DNA of 45,950 nucleotides from an uncultured Blautia sp. (GCA_900551075.1 URVB01000028.1:1-45950); one strand, 5' to 3'. Shown: positions 22,196 to 31,850, counted from the stretch's first letter. Made by a program: numbers and translations. Notes: generated by a model from the sequence alone, not told the origin.

Positions 22196-24742
22196 ATGGA
22201 AGATAATATTTTTGACAAAGTTCATGAGGTGGACTTGCAGAAAACCATGGAAAAATCTTACATTGATTATGCCATGAGTGTAATTGCCTCACGTGCCCTG
22301 CCGGATGTAAGAGACGGCCTGAAGCCGGTACAGCGCCGTGTGCTGTATTCCATGATAGAGCTGAATAACGGACCTGACAAGCCTCATCGTAAGTGCGCAC
22401 GTATTGTTGGTGATACCATGGGTAAATATCATCCTCATGGTGACAGCTCCATTTACGGTGCATTGGTCAATATGGCCCAGGAGTGGTCCACCAGGTATCC
22501 GCTGGTAGATGGACACGGAAACTTTGGTTCCGTAGACGGCGATGGTGCGGCTGCCATGCGATACACAGAAGCACGTTTGAGCAAAATTTCTATGGAAATG
22601 CTTGCAGATATTAATAAAGATACGGTTGATTTTCAGCCGAACTTTGATGAGACGGAGAGAGAGCCTGTGGTACTTCCCTCCCGTTATCCGAATCTGCTGG
22701 TAAATGGTACCTCCGGTATTGCGGTAGGTATGGCAACCAATATTCCTCCCCATAATCTGCGTGAGGTGATAGGCGCAGTTGTGAAAATCATTGACAATAC
22801 CATTGAGGAACAGAGAGAGACTGCTATAGAAGAAATCCTGGAAATCATAAAAGGCCCGGATTTTCCCACAGGTGCTACCATCCTGGGCACCAGAGGCATT
22901 GAGGAGGCTTACCGCACAGGACGGGGAAAAATCCGTGTTCGTGCAGTGACAGATATCGAAACGCTTCCAAATGGAAAATCACGTATCGTTGTAACAGAGC
23001 TTCCCTATCTTGTGAATAAAGCCCGTCTGATTGAGAAGATTGCCGAGCTTGTAAGAGATAAAAAGATTGATGGAATTACGGATCTGAATGACCATTCCAG
23101 CCGCGAAGGCATGAGAATCTGTATTGATTTGCGTAAGGATGCCAATGCAAATGTGATTCTGAACCAGCTTTATAAGCATACACAGCTTCAGGATACGTTT
23201 GGCGTGATCATGCTCTGCCTTGTTTCCACAAAAGGAAGTCTGGAACCAAAGGTTCTGAATCTCCTGGACATGCTGAAATATTATCTGGCACATCAGGAGG
23301 ATGTTGTTACAAGAAGAACAAAATATGATTTGAACAAAGCGCAGGAACGTGCGCATATATTGCAAGGCCTTTTGAAGGCTCTGGATAATATCGATGAGGT
23401 CATTCATATTATCCGCAGTTCACAGAATGTACAGATTGCGAAGCAGGAGTTAATGAATCGCTTTGAACTGACAGATGTACAGGCGCAGGCGATCGTTGAT
23501 ATGCGTCTGCGTGCGCTGACCGGTTTGGAAAGGGAGAAGCTGGAGGCTGAATATGCGGAATTAATGGAAAAAATCCGCAAATTAAAAGCAATTCTTGCAG
23601 ACAGAAATCTGCTTCTGCGTGTCATTCGTGAGGAGATTCTTTTGATTTCCGAGAAATACGGAGATGAAAGAAGAACTTCTGTTGGCTTTGATGCTTATGA
23701 CATTTCCATGGAGGATATGATTCCGAAGGAAAATACGGTCATTACCATGACAAAGCTTGGTTATATCAAGCGTATGACCGTTGATAATTTCCGCAGCCAG
23801 AACAGGGGCGGCAAGGGAATCAAGGGTATGCAGACCCTGGAGGATGATTATATCGAAGAACTGATGATGACGACCACACATCATTTCGTCATGTTCTTCA
23901 CCAATACGGGGCGTGTATATCGTCTGAAGGCATATGAGATTCCGGAAGCAGGGAGAACAGCCAGAGGTACTGCAATCATCAATCTTCTGCAGTTGATGCC
24001 GGAAGAGAGGATTACGGCAGTGATTCCAATGAACAGGTTTGAGCCCGGACAGTATCTGATGATGGCAACGAAGAAGGGCCTTGTGAAAAAGACTCCGATT
24101 CAGGAATATGCAAATGTCCGCAAAACCGGCCTTGCTGCAATTGCCTTAAGAGATGATGACGAGTTGATTGAGGTAAAAGCAACCAATAATAAGAAGGATG
24201 TGATTTTGGTTACCGGATACGGACAGTGTATCCGTTTTAAAGAAACGGATGTACGCAGTACGGGCAGGATTTCTATGGGTGTGCGCGGCATTAATCTGGT
24301 CGATGAGGATGAGGTTGTGGCTATGCAGCTCAATTCCCAGGGACATTATCTTCTGGTCGTATCCGAAAATGGTATGGGCAAACGTACTTCTGTTGGGGAA
24401 TTTGCCTGTCAGAACCGCGGAGGCAAAGGTGTAAAATGTTATAAGATTACTGAAAAAACAGGTAATGTTATCGGAGCGAAGGCTGTTAACGAAGAAAATG
24501 AAATCATGATGATTACGACGGAGGGAATCATTATCCGCCTGCAGTGTTCTGATATTTCCATTCTCGGCAGAATTACTTCCGGTGTCAAGCTGATCAATCT
24601 TTCTGAGGGAGTGACAGTGGCAAGCTTTGCAAAGGTCAGAGAGAAGGAAGAGGATCAGGCACCGAAGAAAAATACGGAGGAAATTATACGTGAAGCAAAA
24701 GAGAATGATCTGACAGAAGAAACAAAAGGGGATATTGAATAG
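22196..24742 (+). CDS. gyrA: DNA gyrase subunit A
   Basis: This is the 848-residue DNA-cleaving subunit. The catalytic Tyr123 lies in AAAMRYTEARLSK. The quinolone-resistance segment reads KYHPHGDSSIYGALVNMAQEW, with Ser84 and Gly88 at the positions of E. coli Ser83 and Asp87. The beta-pinwheel C-terminal domain carries the GyrA-box-like SQNRGGKGIKGM and a second QNRGGKGVK. The acidic tail (EEDQAPKKNTEEIIREAKENDLTEETKGDIE) is typical. It is separated from the next gene by two bases, so that gene may be co-expressed. Confidence 0.97.
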   Translation: MEDNIFDKVHEVDLQKTMEKSYIDYAMSVIASRALPDVRDGLKPVQRRVLYSMIELNNGPDKPHRKCARIVGDTMGKYHPHGDSSIYGALVNMAQEWSTRYPLVDGHGNFGSVDGDGAAAMRYTEARLSKISMEMLADINKDTVDFQPNFDETEREPVVLPSRYPNLLVNGTSGIAVGMATNIPPHNLREVIGAVVKIIDNTIEEQRETAIEEILEIIKGPDFPTGATILGTRGIEEAYRTGRGKIRVRAVTDIETLPNGKSRIVVTELPYLVNKARLIEKIAELVRDKKIDGITDLNDHSSREGMRICIDLRKDANANVILNQLYKHTQLQDTFGVIMLCLVSTKGSLEPKVLNLLDMLKYYLAHQEDVVTRRTKYDLNKAQERAHILQGLLKALDNIDEVIHIIRSSQNVQIAKQELMNRFELTDVQAQAIVDMRLRALTGLEREKLEAEYAELMEKIRKLKAILADRNLLLRVIREEILLISEKYGDERRTSVGFDAYDISMEDMIPKENTVITMTKLGYIKRMTVDNFRSQNRGGKGIKGMQTLEDDYIEELMMTTTHHFVMFFTNTGRVYRLKAYEIPEAGRTARGTAIINLLQLMPEERITAVIPMNRFEPGQYLMMATKKGLVKKTPIQEYANVRKTGLAAIALRDDDELIEVKATNNKKDVILVTGYGQCIRFKETDVRSTGRISMGVRGINLVDEDEVVAMQLNSQGHYLLVVSENGMGKRTSVGEFACQNRGGKGVKCYKITEKTGNVIGAKAVNEENEIMMITTEGIIIRLQCSDISILGRITSGVKLINLSEGVTVASFAKVREKEEDQAPKKNTEEIIREAKENDLTEETKGDIE

Positions 24743-24744
24743 TC

Positions 24745-25347
24745 ATGAAAAAACCAAAAAGACGGAAAAAGAAGGCCGGTATCAGAATAAACCCCAGGTA
24801 TATTATAGTGGCAGGCGCTGTAATTGTTGTTCTGGTTCTGTTGATATTTGGGATAAGGGGATGTGGTGCCAGTCATAAATCACCGGAAGGCGTTGTAAAA
24901 GCTTTGATTCAATCTTATGCGGAGGGCAAGGAAGGCAGAGTGAAGGACTGCTATGGTGCCAAAAAGGATACGGATAAGGAGCTTCAGGCTCAGATTGATG
25001 CTACGATCAAATATTTTAAAGCGCATAATGCAAGAGAAATCAAGATAGATGCCTGCGGCATTCTTTCCGAAAATAAGAGTTATACGTATGTTTATATTGT
25101 TTATAAGCTGGAACTGGAAAACGGACAGGAATATCCCTGTATCAGTACTTTTATGACTGGATTGGAAAACAGGAAATATTATGTGCTCCCGCCATCTAAG
25201 GTTACGGAAGATATGAGTAAGCAGGCGGCAACAGAGTATGCAAAATTTATGACAACAGATACTTATAAAAAATATACTACGGATTATGAAACCTTTATTA
25301 AAAAGAATCCGGGGTATGAGGAAAAAATTGCCGGAAAGGTAAGTTAA
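24745..25347 (+). CDS. Membrane-anchored protein of unknown function
   Basis: This 200-residue protein has a basic N terminus (KKPKRRKKKAGIR), one transmembrane helix at about 18-40, and an extracellular domain from about residue 45. The start of that domain (SPEGVVKALIQSYAEGKEGRVKDCYG) resembles NTF2-like/DUF4878 lipoprotein-associated domains. I cannot name its role. The Cys at the end of the helix (GIRGCGAS) does not form a clear lipobox, given the long basic head. It is two bases after gyrA and ends at a terminator. It has only a weak ribosome binding site, so translation may depend on gyrA. Confidence 0.75.
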   Translation: MKKPKRRKKKAGIRINPRYIIVAGAVIVVLVLLIFGIRGCGASHKSPEGVVKALIQSYAEGKEGRVKDCYGAKKDTDKELQAQIDATIKYFKAHNAREIKIDACGILSENKSYTYVYIVYKLELENGQEYPCISTFMTGLENRKYYVLPPSKVTEDMSKQAATEYAKFMTTDTYKKYTTDYETFIKKNPGYEEKIAGKVS

Positions 25348-25354
25348 AATAAGG

Positions 25355-25382
25355 GGCTGCCTCAAGGGGCGGCTTCTTTTTA
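25355..25382 (+). terminator. Terminator after the gyrase operon
   Basis: GGCTGCCTC (25355-25363) pairs with GGGGCGGCT (25366-25374), including G-T pairs, followed by TCTTTTT. It lies directly ahead of the fumarase ribosome binding site. Confidence 0.7.
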
Positions 25383-25395
25383 TGGAGGAAAGCCA

Positions 25396-26238
25396 GTGAA
25401 AAATATCAATGTTTCTGAGATTACCAGTAATATCAGGGAGATGTGTATAGAAATAAATCATGAATTATCCCCTGATATGGAGAAATTGCTTTGTCAGGCA
25501 GCAGATAAGGAAAAATCCCCTCTTGGGTGTCAGATTTTGGAACAGCTCAGGGATAATCTGGAGATTGCAAAAAGTGACAGGATTCCAATCTGTCAGGATA
25601 CGGGTATGGCAGTGGTTTTTTTGGAAGTCGGGCAGGAAGTGCATTTGGAAGGAGGGAGTTTTGCAGATGCAGTGAATGAAGGTGTGCGTCAGGGATATCA
25701 GGATGGATATCTCCGCAAATCCGTGGTAAAGGATCCTTTGCTCAGAGAAAATACCGGGGATAATACTCCGGCAGTCATTCATTATACAATTGTTCCCGGA
25801 GAAAATATAAAGATAACTCTGGCTCCGAAAGGCTTTGGAAGTGAAAATATGAGCCGTGTATTTATGCTGAAGCCGGCAGACGGTATAGAAGGAGTGAAGA
25901 AAGCCGTGCTTACGGCCGTACAGGATGCAGGACCTAATGCCTGCCCTCCCATGGTAGTCGGAGTGGGAATCGGAGGTACCTTTGAAAAATGTGCATTAAT
26001 GGCAAAGATGGCGCTTGCCAGACCGGCAGATCAGCATTCGGAAATTCCTTATGTAAAAGAAATGGAGGAGGAGCTTTTGGAAAAAATCAATAAGCTGGGG
26101 ATCGGTCCGGGAGGCCTGGGCGGTACGACGACTGCTCTGGCAGTGAATATCAATACTTACCCCACACATATCGCAGGCTTGCCGGTGGCAGTGAATATCT
26201 GCTGCCATGTAAACCGCCATATCAGCAGGGTACTTTAA
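25396..26238 (+). CDS. Fumarate hydratase class I, alpha subunit
   Basis: This is the 280-residue N-terminal half of an iron-sulfur fumarase (or the related L-tartrate dehydratase), which hydrates fumarate to malate. Cysteines for the [4Fe-4S] cluster are in RIPICQDTGMAVVF, NACPPMVVGVGIGG and FEKCALMAK. GPGGLGGTTTALAVNI is also diagnostic. The start is GTG at 25396 with GGAGG upstream; no ATG fits as well. The beta subunit gene follows after a short gap. Tartrate dehydratase is the main alternative, since the two are hard to tell apart by sequence. Confidence 0.9.
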   Translation: MKNINVSEITSNIREMCIEINHELSPDMEKLLCQAADKEKSPLGCQILEQLRDNLEIAKSDRIPICQDTGMAVVFLEVGQEVHLEGGSFADAVNEGVRQGYQDGYLRKSVVKDPLLRENTGDNTPAVIHYTIVPGENIKITLAPKGFGSENMSRVFMLKPADGIEGVKKAVLTAVQDAGPNACPPMVVGVGIGGTFEKCALMAKMALARPADQHSEIPYVKEMEEELLEKINKLGIGPGGLGGTTTALAVNINTYPTHIAGLPVAVNICCHVNRHISRVL

Positions 26239-26269
26239 GCAGAAGAGAAAGATGACGGGAGGTAACAGT

Positions 26270-26824
26270 ATGGACAGACAGATTCAGGCGCCGATTGACA
26301 GGGAAACGGCAAAAGCTCTTCGGGCCGGCGATTATGTAAAAATTACGGGAACGATTTATACGGCGAGAGATGCTGCACATAAAAGAATGATCGAAGCTAT
26401 GGAAAGGGGTGAAGAGCTGCCGGTTGAAATCAGGGGAAATACGATTTATTATCTGGGGCCTACCCCGGCCAGAGAAGGACGTCCCATTGGTTCGGCAGGA
26501 CCTACGACAGCCAGCCGTATGGATAAGTATACGCCGAAGCTATTGGATTTGGGACTGGCAGGCATGATCGGAAAGGGAAGGAGAAGTCAGGAAGTGATTG
26601 ATGCGATAGTCCGTAACGGCAGTGTTTATTTTGCAGCAGTAGGCGGTGCCGGAGCTATTTTGTCCAGGAGAATTCTTTCTTCTGAAGTGATCGCGTATGA
26701 GGACCTGGGTACAGAAGCTATCCGGAAGCTGACAGTAGAAGATTTTCCGGTGATTGTAGTGATTGATTCTGAGGGAAATAATCTATATGAAACAGCAGCA
26801 GAAAAATGGAGGGAGAAAGAATGA
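26270..26824 (+). CDS. Fumarate hydratase class I, beta subunit
   Basis: This 184-residue protein matches the C-terminal half of class I fumarase. Typical segments are LRAGDYVKITGTIYTARDAAHKRM, YYLGPTPAREGRPIGSAGPTTASRMD, MIGKGRRS, and AAVGGAGAILSRRI. I chose the ATG at 26270, with GGGAGG upstream, over the in-frame ATG at 26252. It forms a heterodimer with the alpha subunit to complete the active site. It overlaps the plsC start by four bases. Confidence 0.9.
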   Translation: MDRQIQAPIDRETAKALRAGDYVKITGTIYTARDAAHKRMIEAMERGEELPVEIRGNTIYYLGPTPAREGRPIGSAGPTTASRMDKYTPKLLDLGLAGMIGKGRRSQEVIDAIVRNGSVYFAAVGGAGAILSRRILSSEVIAYEDLGTEAIRKLTVEDFPVIVVIDSEGNNLYETAAEKWREKE

Positions 26825-27540
26825 AGAGGATTATTATGATGGTATTGCGAAATCTGTTGTTTGTTCCGTATGGATGGTTTAAATTATGCTGGTATGCGTC
26901 TCATGTCGACAGGTATACGGAAGAGGAACGATACGCTTTGCTGAAATATATTGACGGGCGTGCAAATAGAGGGGGAAATATCTTTATTGATGCTCATGGG
27001 ACAGAAAATATTCCAAAAGAAAATGGCTTCATGTTTTATCCGAATCATCAGGGACTTTATGATGTGCTGGCAATTTTGGACGCATGTCCGGTTCCTTTTT
27101 CTGTTGTGGCGAAAAAGGAAGTGGGAGAGATTCCTTTTTTGAAGCAGGTATTTGCATGTATGAAAGCCTATATTATTGACAGAGAAGATATCAGGCAGTC
27201 TATGCAGGTGATTCTTAATGTGACAAAAGAGGTGAAGGCCGGAAGAAACTATTTGATTTTTGCTGAGGGAACCAGAAGCAGGCAGGGAAATCACCCGCAG
27301 GAATTTAAAGGAGGCAGCTTTAAGGCTGCTATGAAAGCACAATGTCCAATTGTTCCCGTAGCTTTGATTGATTCTTACAAATCCTTTGATACAGGATCTA
27401 TTGCAAATCTGAAGGTTCAGGTACATTTCCTTGCACCTATACCATATGAAGAGTATCAGAATATGAAGTCTACGGAGATTGCTGGTGAGGTAAAACGCAG
27501 GATTGAAAAGACGATTCAGGAAAACGGGGGATGGGAGTAA
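26821..27540 (+). CDS. plsC: 1-acyl-sn-glycerol-3-phosphate acyltransferase
   Basis: This 239-residue membrane-associated acyltransferase makes phosphatidic acid from lysophosphatidic acid. It shows the HX4D motif as NHQGLYD (His76, Asp81), FAEGTRSRQGN, and the later VPVALIDSYKSF segment. The N terminus is hydrophobic. The ATG at 26821 overlaps the fumarase beta stop and has a GGAGG site inside that gene, so the two are translationally coupled. A strong terminator follows. Confidence 0.9.
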   Translation: MKRIIMMVLRNLLFVPYGWFKLCWYASHVDRYTEEERYALLKYIDGRANRGGNIFIDAHGTENIPKENGFMFYPNHQGLYDVLAILDACPVPFSVVAKKEVGEIPFLKQVFACMKAYIIDREDIRQSMQVILNVTKEVKAGRNYLIFAEGTRSRQGNHPQEFKGGSFKAAMKAQCPIVPVALIDSYKSFDTGSIANLKVQVHFLAPIPYEEYQNMKSTEIAGEVKRRIEKTIQENGGWE

Positions 27541-27547
27541 ACTTCCC

Positions 27548-27583
27548 GGGCAGTTGGCAGAAACGCCAACTGTCCTTTTTTTT
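27548..27583 (+). terminator. Terminator after plsC
   Basis: GGGCAGTTGGC (27548-27558) pairs with GCCAACTGTCC (27565-27575), including a G-T pair, and eight T residues follow. The gap to 27718 also has a hairpin with CCGGGCAG/CTGCGCCGG arms (about 27638-27666) and no gene. Confidence 0.92.
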
Positions 27584-27717
27584 ACGTCAACTGTATTTGA
27601 TTTGAAACAAACGTTATAGTAGTATTATGATAACAGTCCGGGCAGGTCTGTGCATTTACTGCGCCGGCCGTAAGAATATGGTTTAAAAACAGAATGATAA
27701 TTTGGGGGTATGTAGAT

Positions 27718-29298
27718 ATGGCGTCTGTTTGTATTCTGGATGAATTTGATGTGCATAAAAATGAGGAGTTTCTGCGGACAGCGGAGGAATTGAAGCCGGA
27801 GCTGCATGAGACGGAAATCAGGCCGTTACGGTTATTAAATCTGGAACCGGGAGAAAAACCGGAGCCGGTGATCGTTTCCGAAGAAAAGCCGGAAGCATTA
27901 AAAGAAAAGGTATTAAAAAAAGACGATTCGGTGATCCTGGATTTTGGAAATCATTATGTGGGATACGTTACATTAGAACTGGCTTCTGTGGGAAGCCATC
28001 AGGATGCACCCGCATATATTTATCTCAAATTTGCGGAACGGCTGGATGAGCTTACCGTGAATATTGATGCATATAACGGTTGGATCAGCAGGGGCTGGAT
28101 ACAGGAGGAGTATATACATGCAGATGTACTTCCGGCAAAGCTTGCGCTTCCGAGAAGGTATGCGTTCCGATATATGGAGATTAAAGTGATTGATGTTTCT
28201 CTGAAGTTTTCCCTGGCAGTCAAAGCTGTGACCGGCAGGGCGGTTTCTGCCGTAAAGATGGAAGATGTACATATGCTTTCTTCTGAGGATGAAATTCTGG
28301 AACGGATTGATCAGGTGAGCGTCAAAACACTTCAGAATTGTATGCAGCTTGTATTTGAAGACGGACCGAAACGTGACCGGAGAATGTGGCTTGGGGATTT
28401 CCGGCTTCAGGCAAGGGCAAATTATAAGACCTTCCGGAATCTTGAGCTTGTAAAAAGATGTCTGTATCTGTTCGGCGGACTGACCTTCAACGAAGGAAAA
28501 GTACCTGCCTGTCTGTTTCTGGAACCGGAGGTGGAGCCGGATGATACGTATTTGTTCGACTATGCCCTTTTGTATGGTTCTGTCCTTTTGGATTATTATG
28601 AAGAAACAAACGATAAAAAGACGCTGGAGGATTTGTATTCTGTAGCGATCCGGCAGATTGAGATCGGACTTGAGTATCTGAATGATGAACATATCATTCC
28701 GGACCGAAGCGGTGAATTCTGGTGTTTTGTAGACTGGGGAGAAGGGTTGAACACGCAGGCGGCTTCCCTGGCGATCCTGATCTATTCCATGAGATATGGG
28801 ATCAGGCTTGCGGAATATATGGAGAATGCAAAAGAGATCAGCCGTCTGGAAGGCAGGATGGAGGAGTTAAAACGCAGTGCAGTGGAGCATTTCTGGGATG
28901 AAGAACAGAAGCTGTTTGTGAGCGGAAAGGATCACCAGGTATCCTGGGCTACCCAGGTGTGGATGATTCTGGCAAGGGTTTTTCCGAAGGAAAAAAACAG
29001 GGAGCTGATCCTTCATACCATTGAGGTAAATCCGAGAATCCGCATGGTAACTCCTTATATGTACCATCACTATATTGATGCACTGATCCGTTCCGGTGAA
29101 AAAGAGCGTGCTCTGGAAGAAATGAAGCGTTATTGGGGAGAAATGATCCGTGATGGTGCGGATACCTTCTGGGAACTGTATAATCCTTATAACAAATATG
29201 AATCACCCTATGGCTCTGTTTCAGTAAACAGTTTTTGTCATGCATGGAGCTGTACACCGACCTATTTTCTGAGGAAATTTTACATGGACGAACCGTGA
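27718..29298 (+). CDS. GH78-like alpha-L-rhamnosidase family protein
   Basis: This is a 526-residue protein with an N-terminal beta-rich part (residues 1-190) and an alpha/alpha-barrel from about 200. DGPKRDRRMWLGDFRLQARANYKTF corresponds to the CPQRDERxGWxGD signature of GH78 enzymes, which carries the catalytic acid. Later segments EFWCFVDWGEGLNTQAASLAILIYSM, and the C-terminal DTFWELYNPYNKYESPYGSVSVNSFCHAWSCTPTYFLRKF, also fit. There is no signal peptide, so it acts in the cytosol on imported short glycosides. The ATG at 27718 has GGGGG upstream. It is shorter than typical GH78 enzymes. The GH2 gene follows. Confidence 0.75.
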   Translation: MASVCILDEFDVHKNEEFLRTAEELKPELHETEIRPLRLLNLEPGEKPEPVIVSEEKPEALKEKVLKKDDSVILDFGNHYVGYVTLELASVGSHQDAPAYIYLKFAERLDELTVNIDAYNGWISRGWIQEEYIHADVLPAKLALPRRYAFRYMEIKVIDVSLKFSLAVKAVTGRAVSAVKMEDVHMLSSEDEILERIDQVSVKTLQNCMQLVFEDGPKRDRRMWLGDFRLQARANYKTFRNLELVKRCLYLFGGLTFNEGKVPACLFLEPEVEPDDTYLFDYALLYGSVLLDYYEETNDKKTLEDLYSVAIRQIEIGLEYLNDEHIIPDRSGEFWCFVDWGEGLNTQAASLAILIYSMRYGIRLAEYMENAKEISRLEGRMEELKRSAVEHFWDEEQKLFVSGKDHQVSWATQVWMILARVFPKEKNRELILHTIEVNPRIRMVTPYMYHHYIDALIRSGEKERALEEMKRYWGEMIRDGADTFWELYNPYNKYESPYGSVSVNSFCHAWSCTPTYFLRKFYMDEP

Positions 29299-29350
29299 CA
29301 GTTCCTGAGCAACAGAATGGAGTTTTTTGACAGAAAAGGAGAAGGGGAAA

Positions 29351-31789
29351 ATGCAGAAACTGGATTTTAACAGAGGCTGGACATGCAAATGCCTGACCAG
29401 AAATGAAGAAGCATATCCGGTAACATTGCCGCATGATGCAATGCTCAGTGAGCCGAGGACGGAGGAAAGCCCCGGGGGAGGAAATACAGGCTGGTACCTT
29501 GGCGGAGATTATGAGTACAGGAAACAATTTACAGTGCCCAAAGAATATAAAAATAAAACGGTTTTGCTGGAATTTGAAGGTGTTTATCATAATGCAGAGG
29601 TATATATCAATGAAAAAAGGGCAGCGTTCCGGCCCTATGGGTATACGAATTTTTATGTGGACACAAAGGACTTCCTGAAATACGGCGGGGAAAATGAAAT
29701 CCGCGTGATTGCCGTAAATGATGACCAGCCTAACAGCCGTTGGTATTCCGGTACAGGAATTTACCGTCCCGTATATCTGTATGTGGGAGAAAAAAAGCAT
29801 ATTCCGGTAAACGGTGTAAAAATCCGAACGGTAAGTGTGAAGCCGGCGGTGATCGAGGTGGAAGTTCGGACTTCCGTACCGGGAGAAGTGAAGGTAGAGA
29901 TACTGGATGATACAAATGGGGCAGCTTCTGTCGCATTGGCAGCAGAAAGTGTACAAAAAACAGAAGACAGTGAAAAAGAATGTGCTGCAGCCAGGGCGGT
30001 TTTCCGTCTGGAAATTCCTGAAGCAAGGCTCTGGAGCTGTGATACTCCGACCCTCTATACCTGCCGGGCCATATTCGGTGAGGATACTGTCATGGAGACT
30101 TTCGGCATTCGTCTGCTGAAATGGGACAGCCAAAACGGAATGACCATAAACAACAGGCGTGTGATTCTGCGGGGGGCCTGCGTCCATCATGACAATGGCG
30201 TTCTGGGGGCCTGTACATTTCCTGAAGCGGAAGAACGCAGGGTGCGTATTCTGAAGGAAAACGGATACAATGCAATCCGTTCTTCCCATTATCCCTGTTC
30301 CAGGGCAATGCTGGATGCATGTGACCGTCAGGGTATGCTGATGATGGATGAATACGTGGATGTGTGGTACATCCACAAAACAAAATATGACTATGCGGGG
30401 ACACTGGAAAAATGGTGGAAACAGGATTTGAAGGATATGGTGGAAAAAGATTATAACCATCCCTGTGTGATCATGTATTCTACGGGCAATGAAGTTGCGG
30501 AAACAGCCCAGAAAAAGGGAATCGGGCTTACAGGAGCGTTTACGGAATATCTGCACAGTCTGGATGATACACGTCCGGTTACCTGCGGAATTAATATTTT
30601 CTTTAATTTCTTAAGCTCGGTGGGACTTGGCGTATACAGCGACGAAAAGGCAAATAAGGCTGCGGAGTCGGCAGAAAAAAATGCAAAGGATACAAAGGTT
30701 AAAGAGAAGAAAAAACCTGTGGGAAGTGAATTTTATAATACACTGGCCTGCCTTGTAGGTGATTATTTTATGAAGGTGGGCGCCACTCTTTATCCCTGCG
30801 ATGTAAAAACAAGAGATGCCTATGCCAACATGGATATTGCAGGCTATAATTACGGCATTTTCCGTTATAAGCACGATCTGAAGAAATATCCCAAAAGACT
30901 GATCCTGGGAAGCGAGACTTTTTGTAAGGATGCCTATGCCTTCTGGGAAATCGCAAAGAAAAATCCGCGGATTATCGGTGATTTTGTATGGGCCGGCTGG
31001 GATTACCTGGGAGAAACCGGAGATGGCGCTGCGGAATATCAGGATTATAAAGAAGGGGAACAGGTTTTCCCTATGACAGGCAATAACGGACGCATCGATC
31101 TTCTGGGAAAACCCAGAGCGGAAGCGGCTTTTACCAGGGTTGCCTTTGAGCAGGAGGCAGGGCCGTTTCTTGCGGTAGATCCTGTGTACCAGAAGGAAAA
31201 GCTCCGCCTTACGGGATGGGCGCTGACAAAAGCGCTGGAAAGCTGGTCCTTCAGAGGGTGCGCCGGACAGACGGCAAAGGTAGAGGTATATGCCAGAGCC
31301 GCAGAGGTAGAGCTTCTGATAAACGGCAAACGTGTTGGAAAGAAAAAGCTGAAAAAGAAATGCAGGGTAATTTTCCGGACCACTTATGAGGATGGAGAGG
31401 TGACAGCCGTTTCCTATGATAGAAACGGCCGGGAAATCGGACGCAGAACTTTGACGACAGCAAAGGATGATACGATTCTTCAGATCAAACCGGAAGCAGA
31501 CGTGGTGCGTCCCGACGGGCTTTTGTTTGTTCCGCTTAAGTATACGGATAAGGATGGCGTCTGGAAGCCGATGGAAAAGCATCAGCTAAAGGTGACTGTG
31601 GAGAACGGAACCCTGGCGGGACTGGGAAGCGCCAATTCTTATGTGAAGGGCAATTATACGGAGGATACGGTAAAGACCTATTATGGTGAGGCGCTGGCTG
31701 TGATTCGTGCCGGAGTTTCCGGGACAGTGAGGGTGCATGTCAGTGATGAAAAAGAGTACTGCACTGTAGAAATACCGATAAAAGAATAA
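29351..31789 (+). CDS. GH2 beta-galactosidase/glycosidase
   Basis: This 812-residue glycoside hydrolase family 2 enzyme has a sugar-binding jelly roll (residues 1-150, LPHDAMLSEPR and YRKQFTVP), an Ig-like domain (150-270), a TIM barrel (270-560), and C-terminal beta domains. The acid/base Glu381 is in MYSTGNEVAET and the nucleophile Glu522 is in LILGSETF. An insertion rich in Lys/Ala/Glu (about residues 430-465) follows the GINIFFNFLSSVGLG segment, a variant I associate with Lachnospiraceae. There is no signal peptide, so it is cytosolic. The ATG at 29351 follows GGAGAAGGGG. It probably shares an operon with the GH78-like gene. Confidence 0.88.
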   Translation: MQKLDFNRGWTCKCLTRNEEAYPVTLPHDAMLSEPRTEESPGGGNTGWYLGGDYEYRKQFTVPKEYKNKTVLLEFEGVYHNAEVYINEKRAAFRPYGYTNFYVDTKDFLKYGGENEIRVIAVNDDQPNSRWYSGTGIYRPVYLYVGEKKHIPVNGVKIRTVSVKPAVIEVEVRTSVPGEVKVEILDDTNGAASVALAAESVQKTEDSEKECAAARAVFRLEIPEARLWSCDTPTLYTCRAIFGEDTVMETFGIRLLKWDSQNGMTINNRRVILRGACVHHDNGVLGACTFPEAEERRVRILKENGYNAIRSSHYPCSRAMLDACDRQGMLMMDEYVDVWYIHKTKYDYAGTLEKWWKQDLKDMVEKDYNHPCVIMYSTGNEVAETAQKKGIGLTGAFTEYLHSLDDTRPVTCGINIFFNFLSSVGLGVYSDEKANKAAESAEKNAKDTKVKEKKKPVGSEFYNTLACLVGDYFMKVGATLYPCDVKTRDAYANMDIAGYNYGIFRYKHDLKKYPKRLILGSETFCKDAYAFWEIAKKNPRIIGDFVWAGWDYLGETGDGAAEYQDYKEGEQVFPMTGNNGRIDLLGKPRAEAAFTRVAFEQEAGPFLAVDPVYQKEKLRLTGWALTKALESWSFRGCAGQTAKVEVYARAAEVELLINGKRVGKKKLKKKCRVIFRTTYEDGEVTAVSYDRNGREIGRRTLTTAKDDTILQIKPEADVVRPDGLLFVPLKYTDKDGVWKPMEKHQLKVTVENGTLAGLGSANSYVKGNYTEDTVKTYYGEALAVIRAGVSGTVRVHVSDEKEYCTVEIPIKE

Positions 31790-31850
31790 GAATTTTTTGT
31801 GCATCTTTTTGTCTCTGAAAAGTCTTTGTGAAATTGTGTTAAAAACCAAT

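Noticed and set aside
28949..30556. Open frame of 535 codons on the minus strand
   Set aside because: It lies antisense over the GH78-like and GH2 genes, has no ribosome binding site, and its Cys/His/Phe-rich product has no domain pattern.
30611..31582. Open frame of 323 codons on the minus strand
   Set aside because: Antisense to the GH2 C-terminal half, with composition of a codon-shadow and no start signals.
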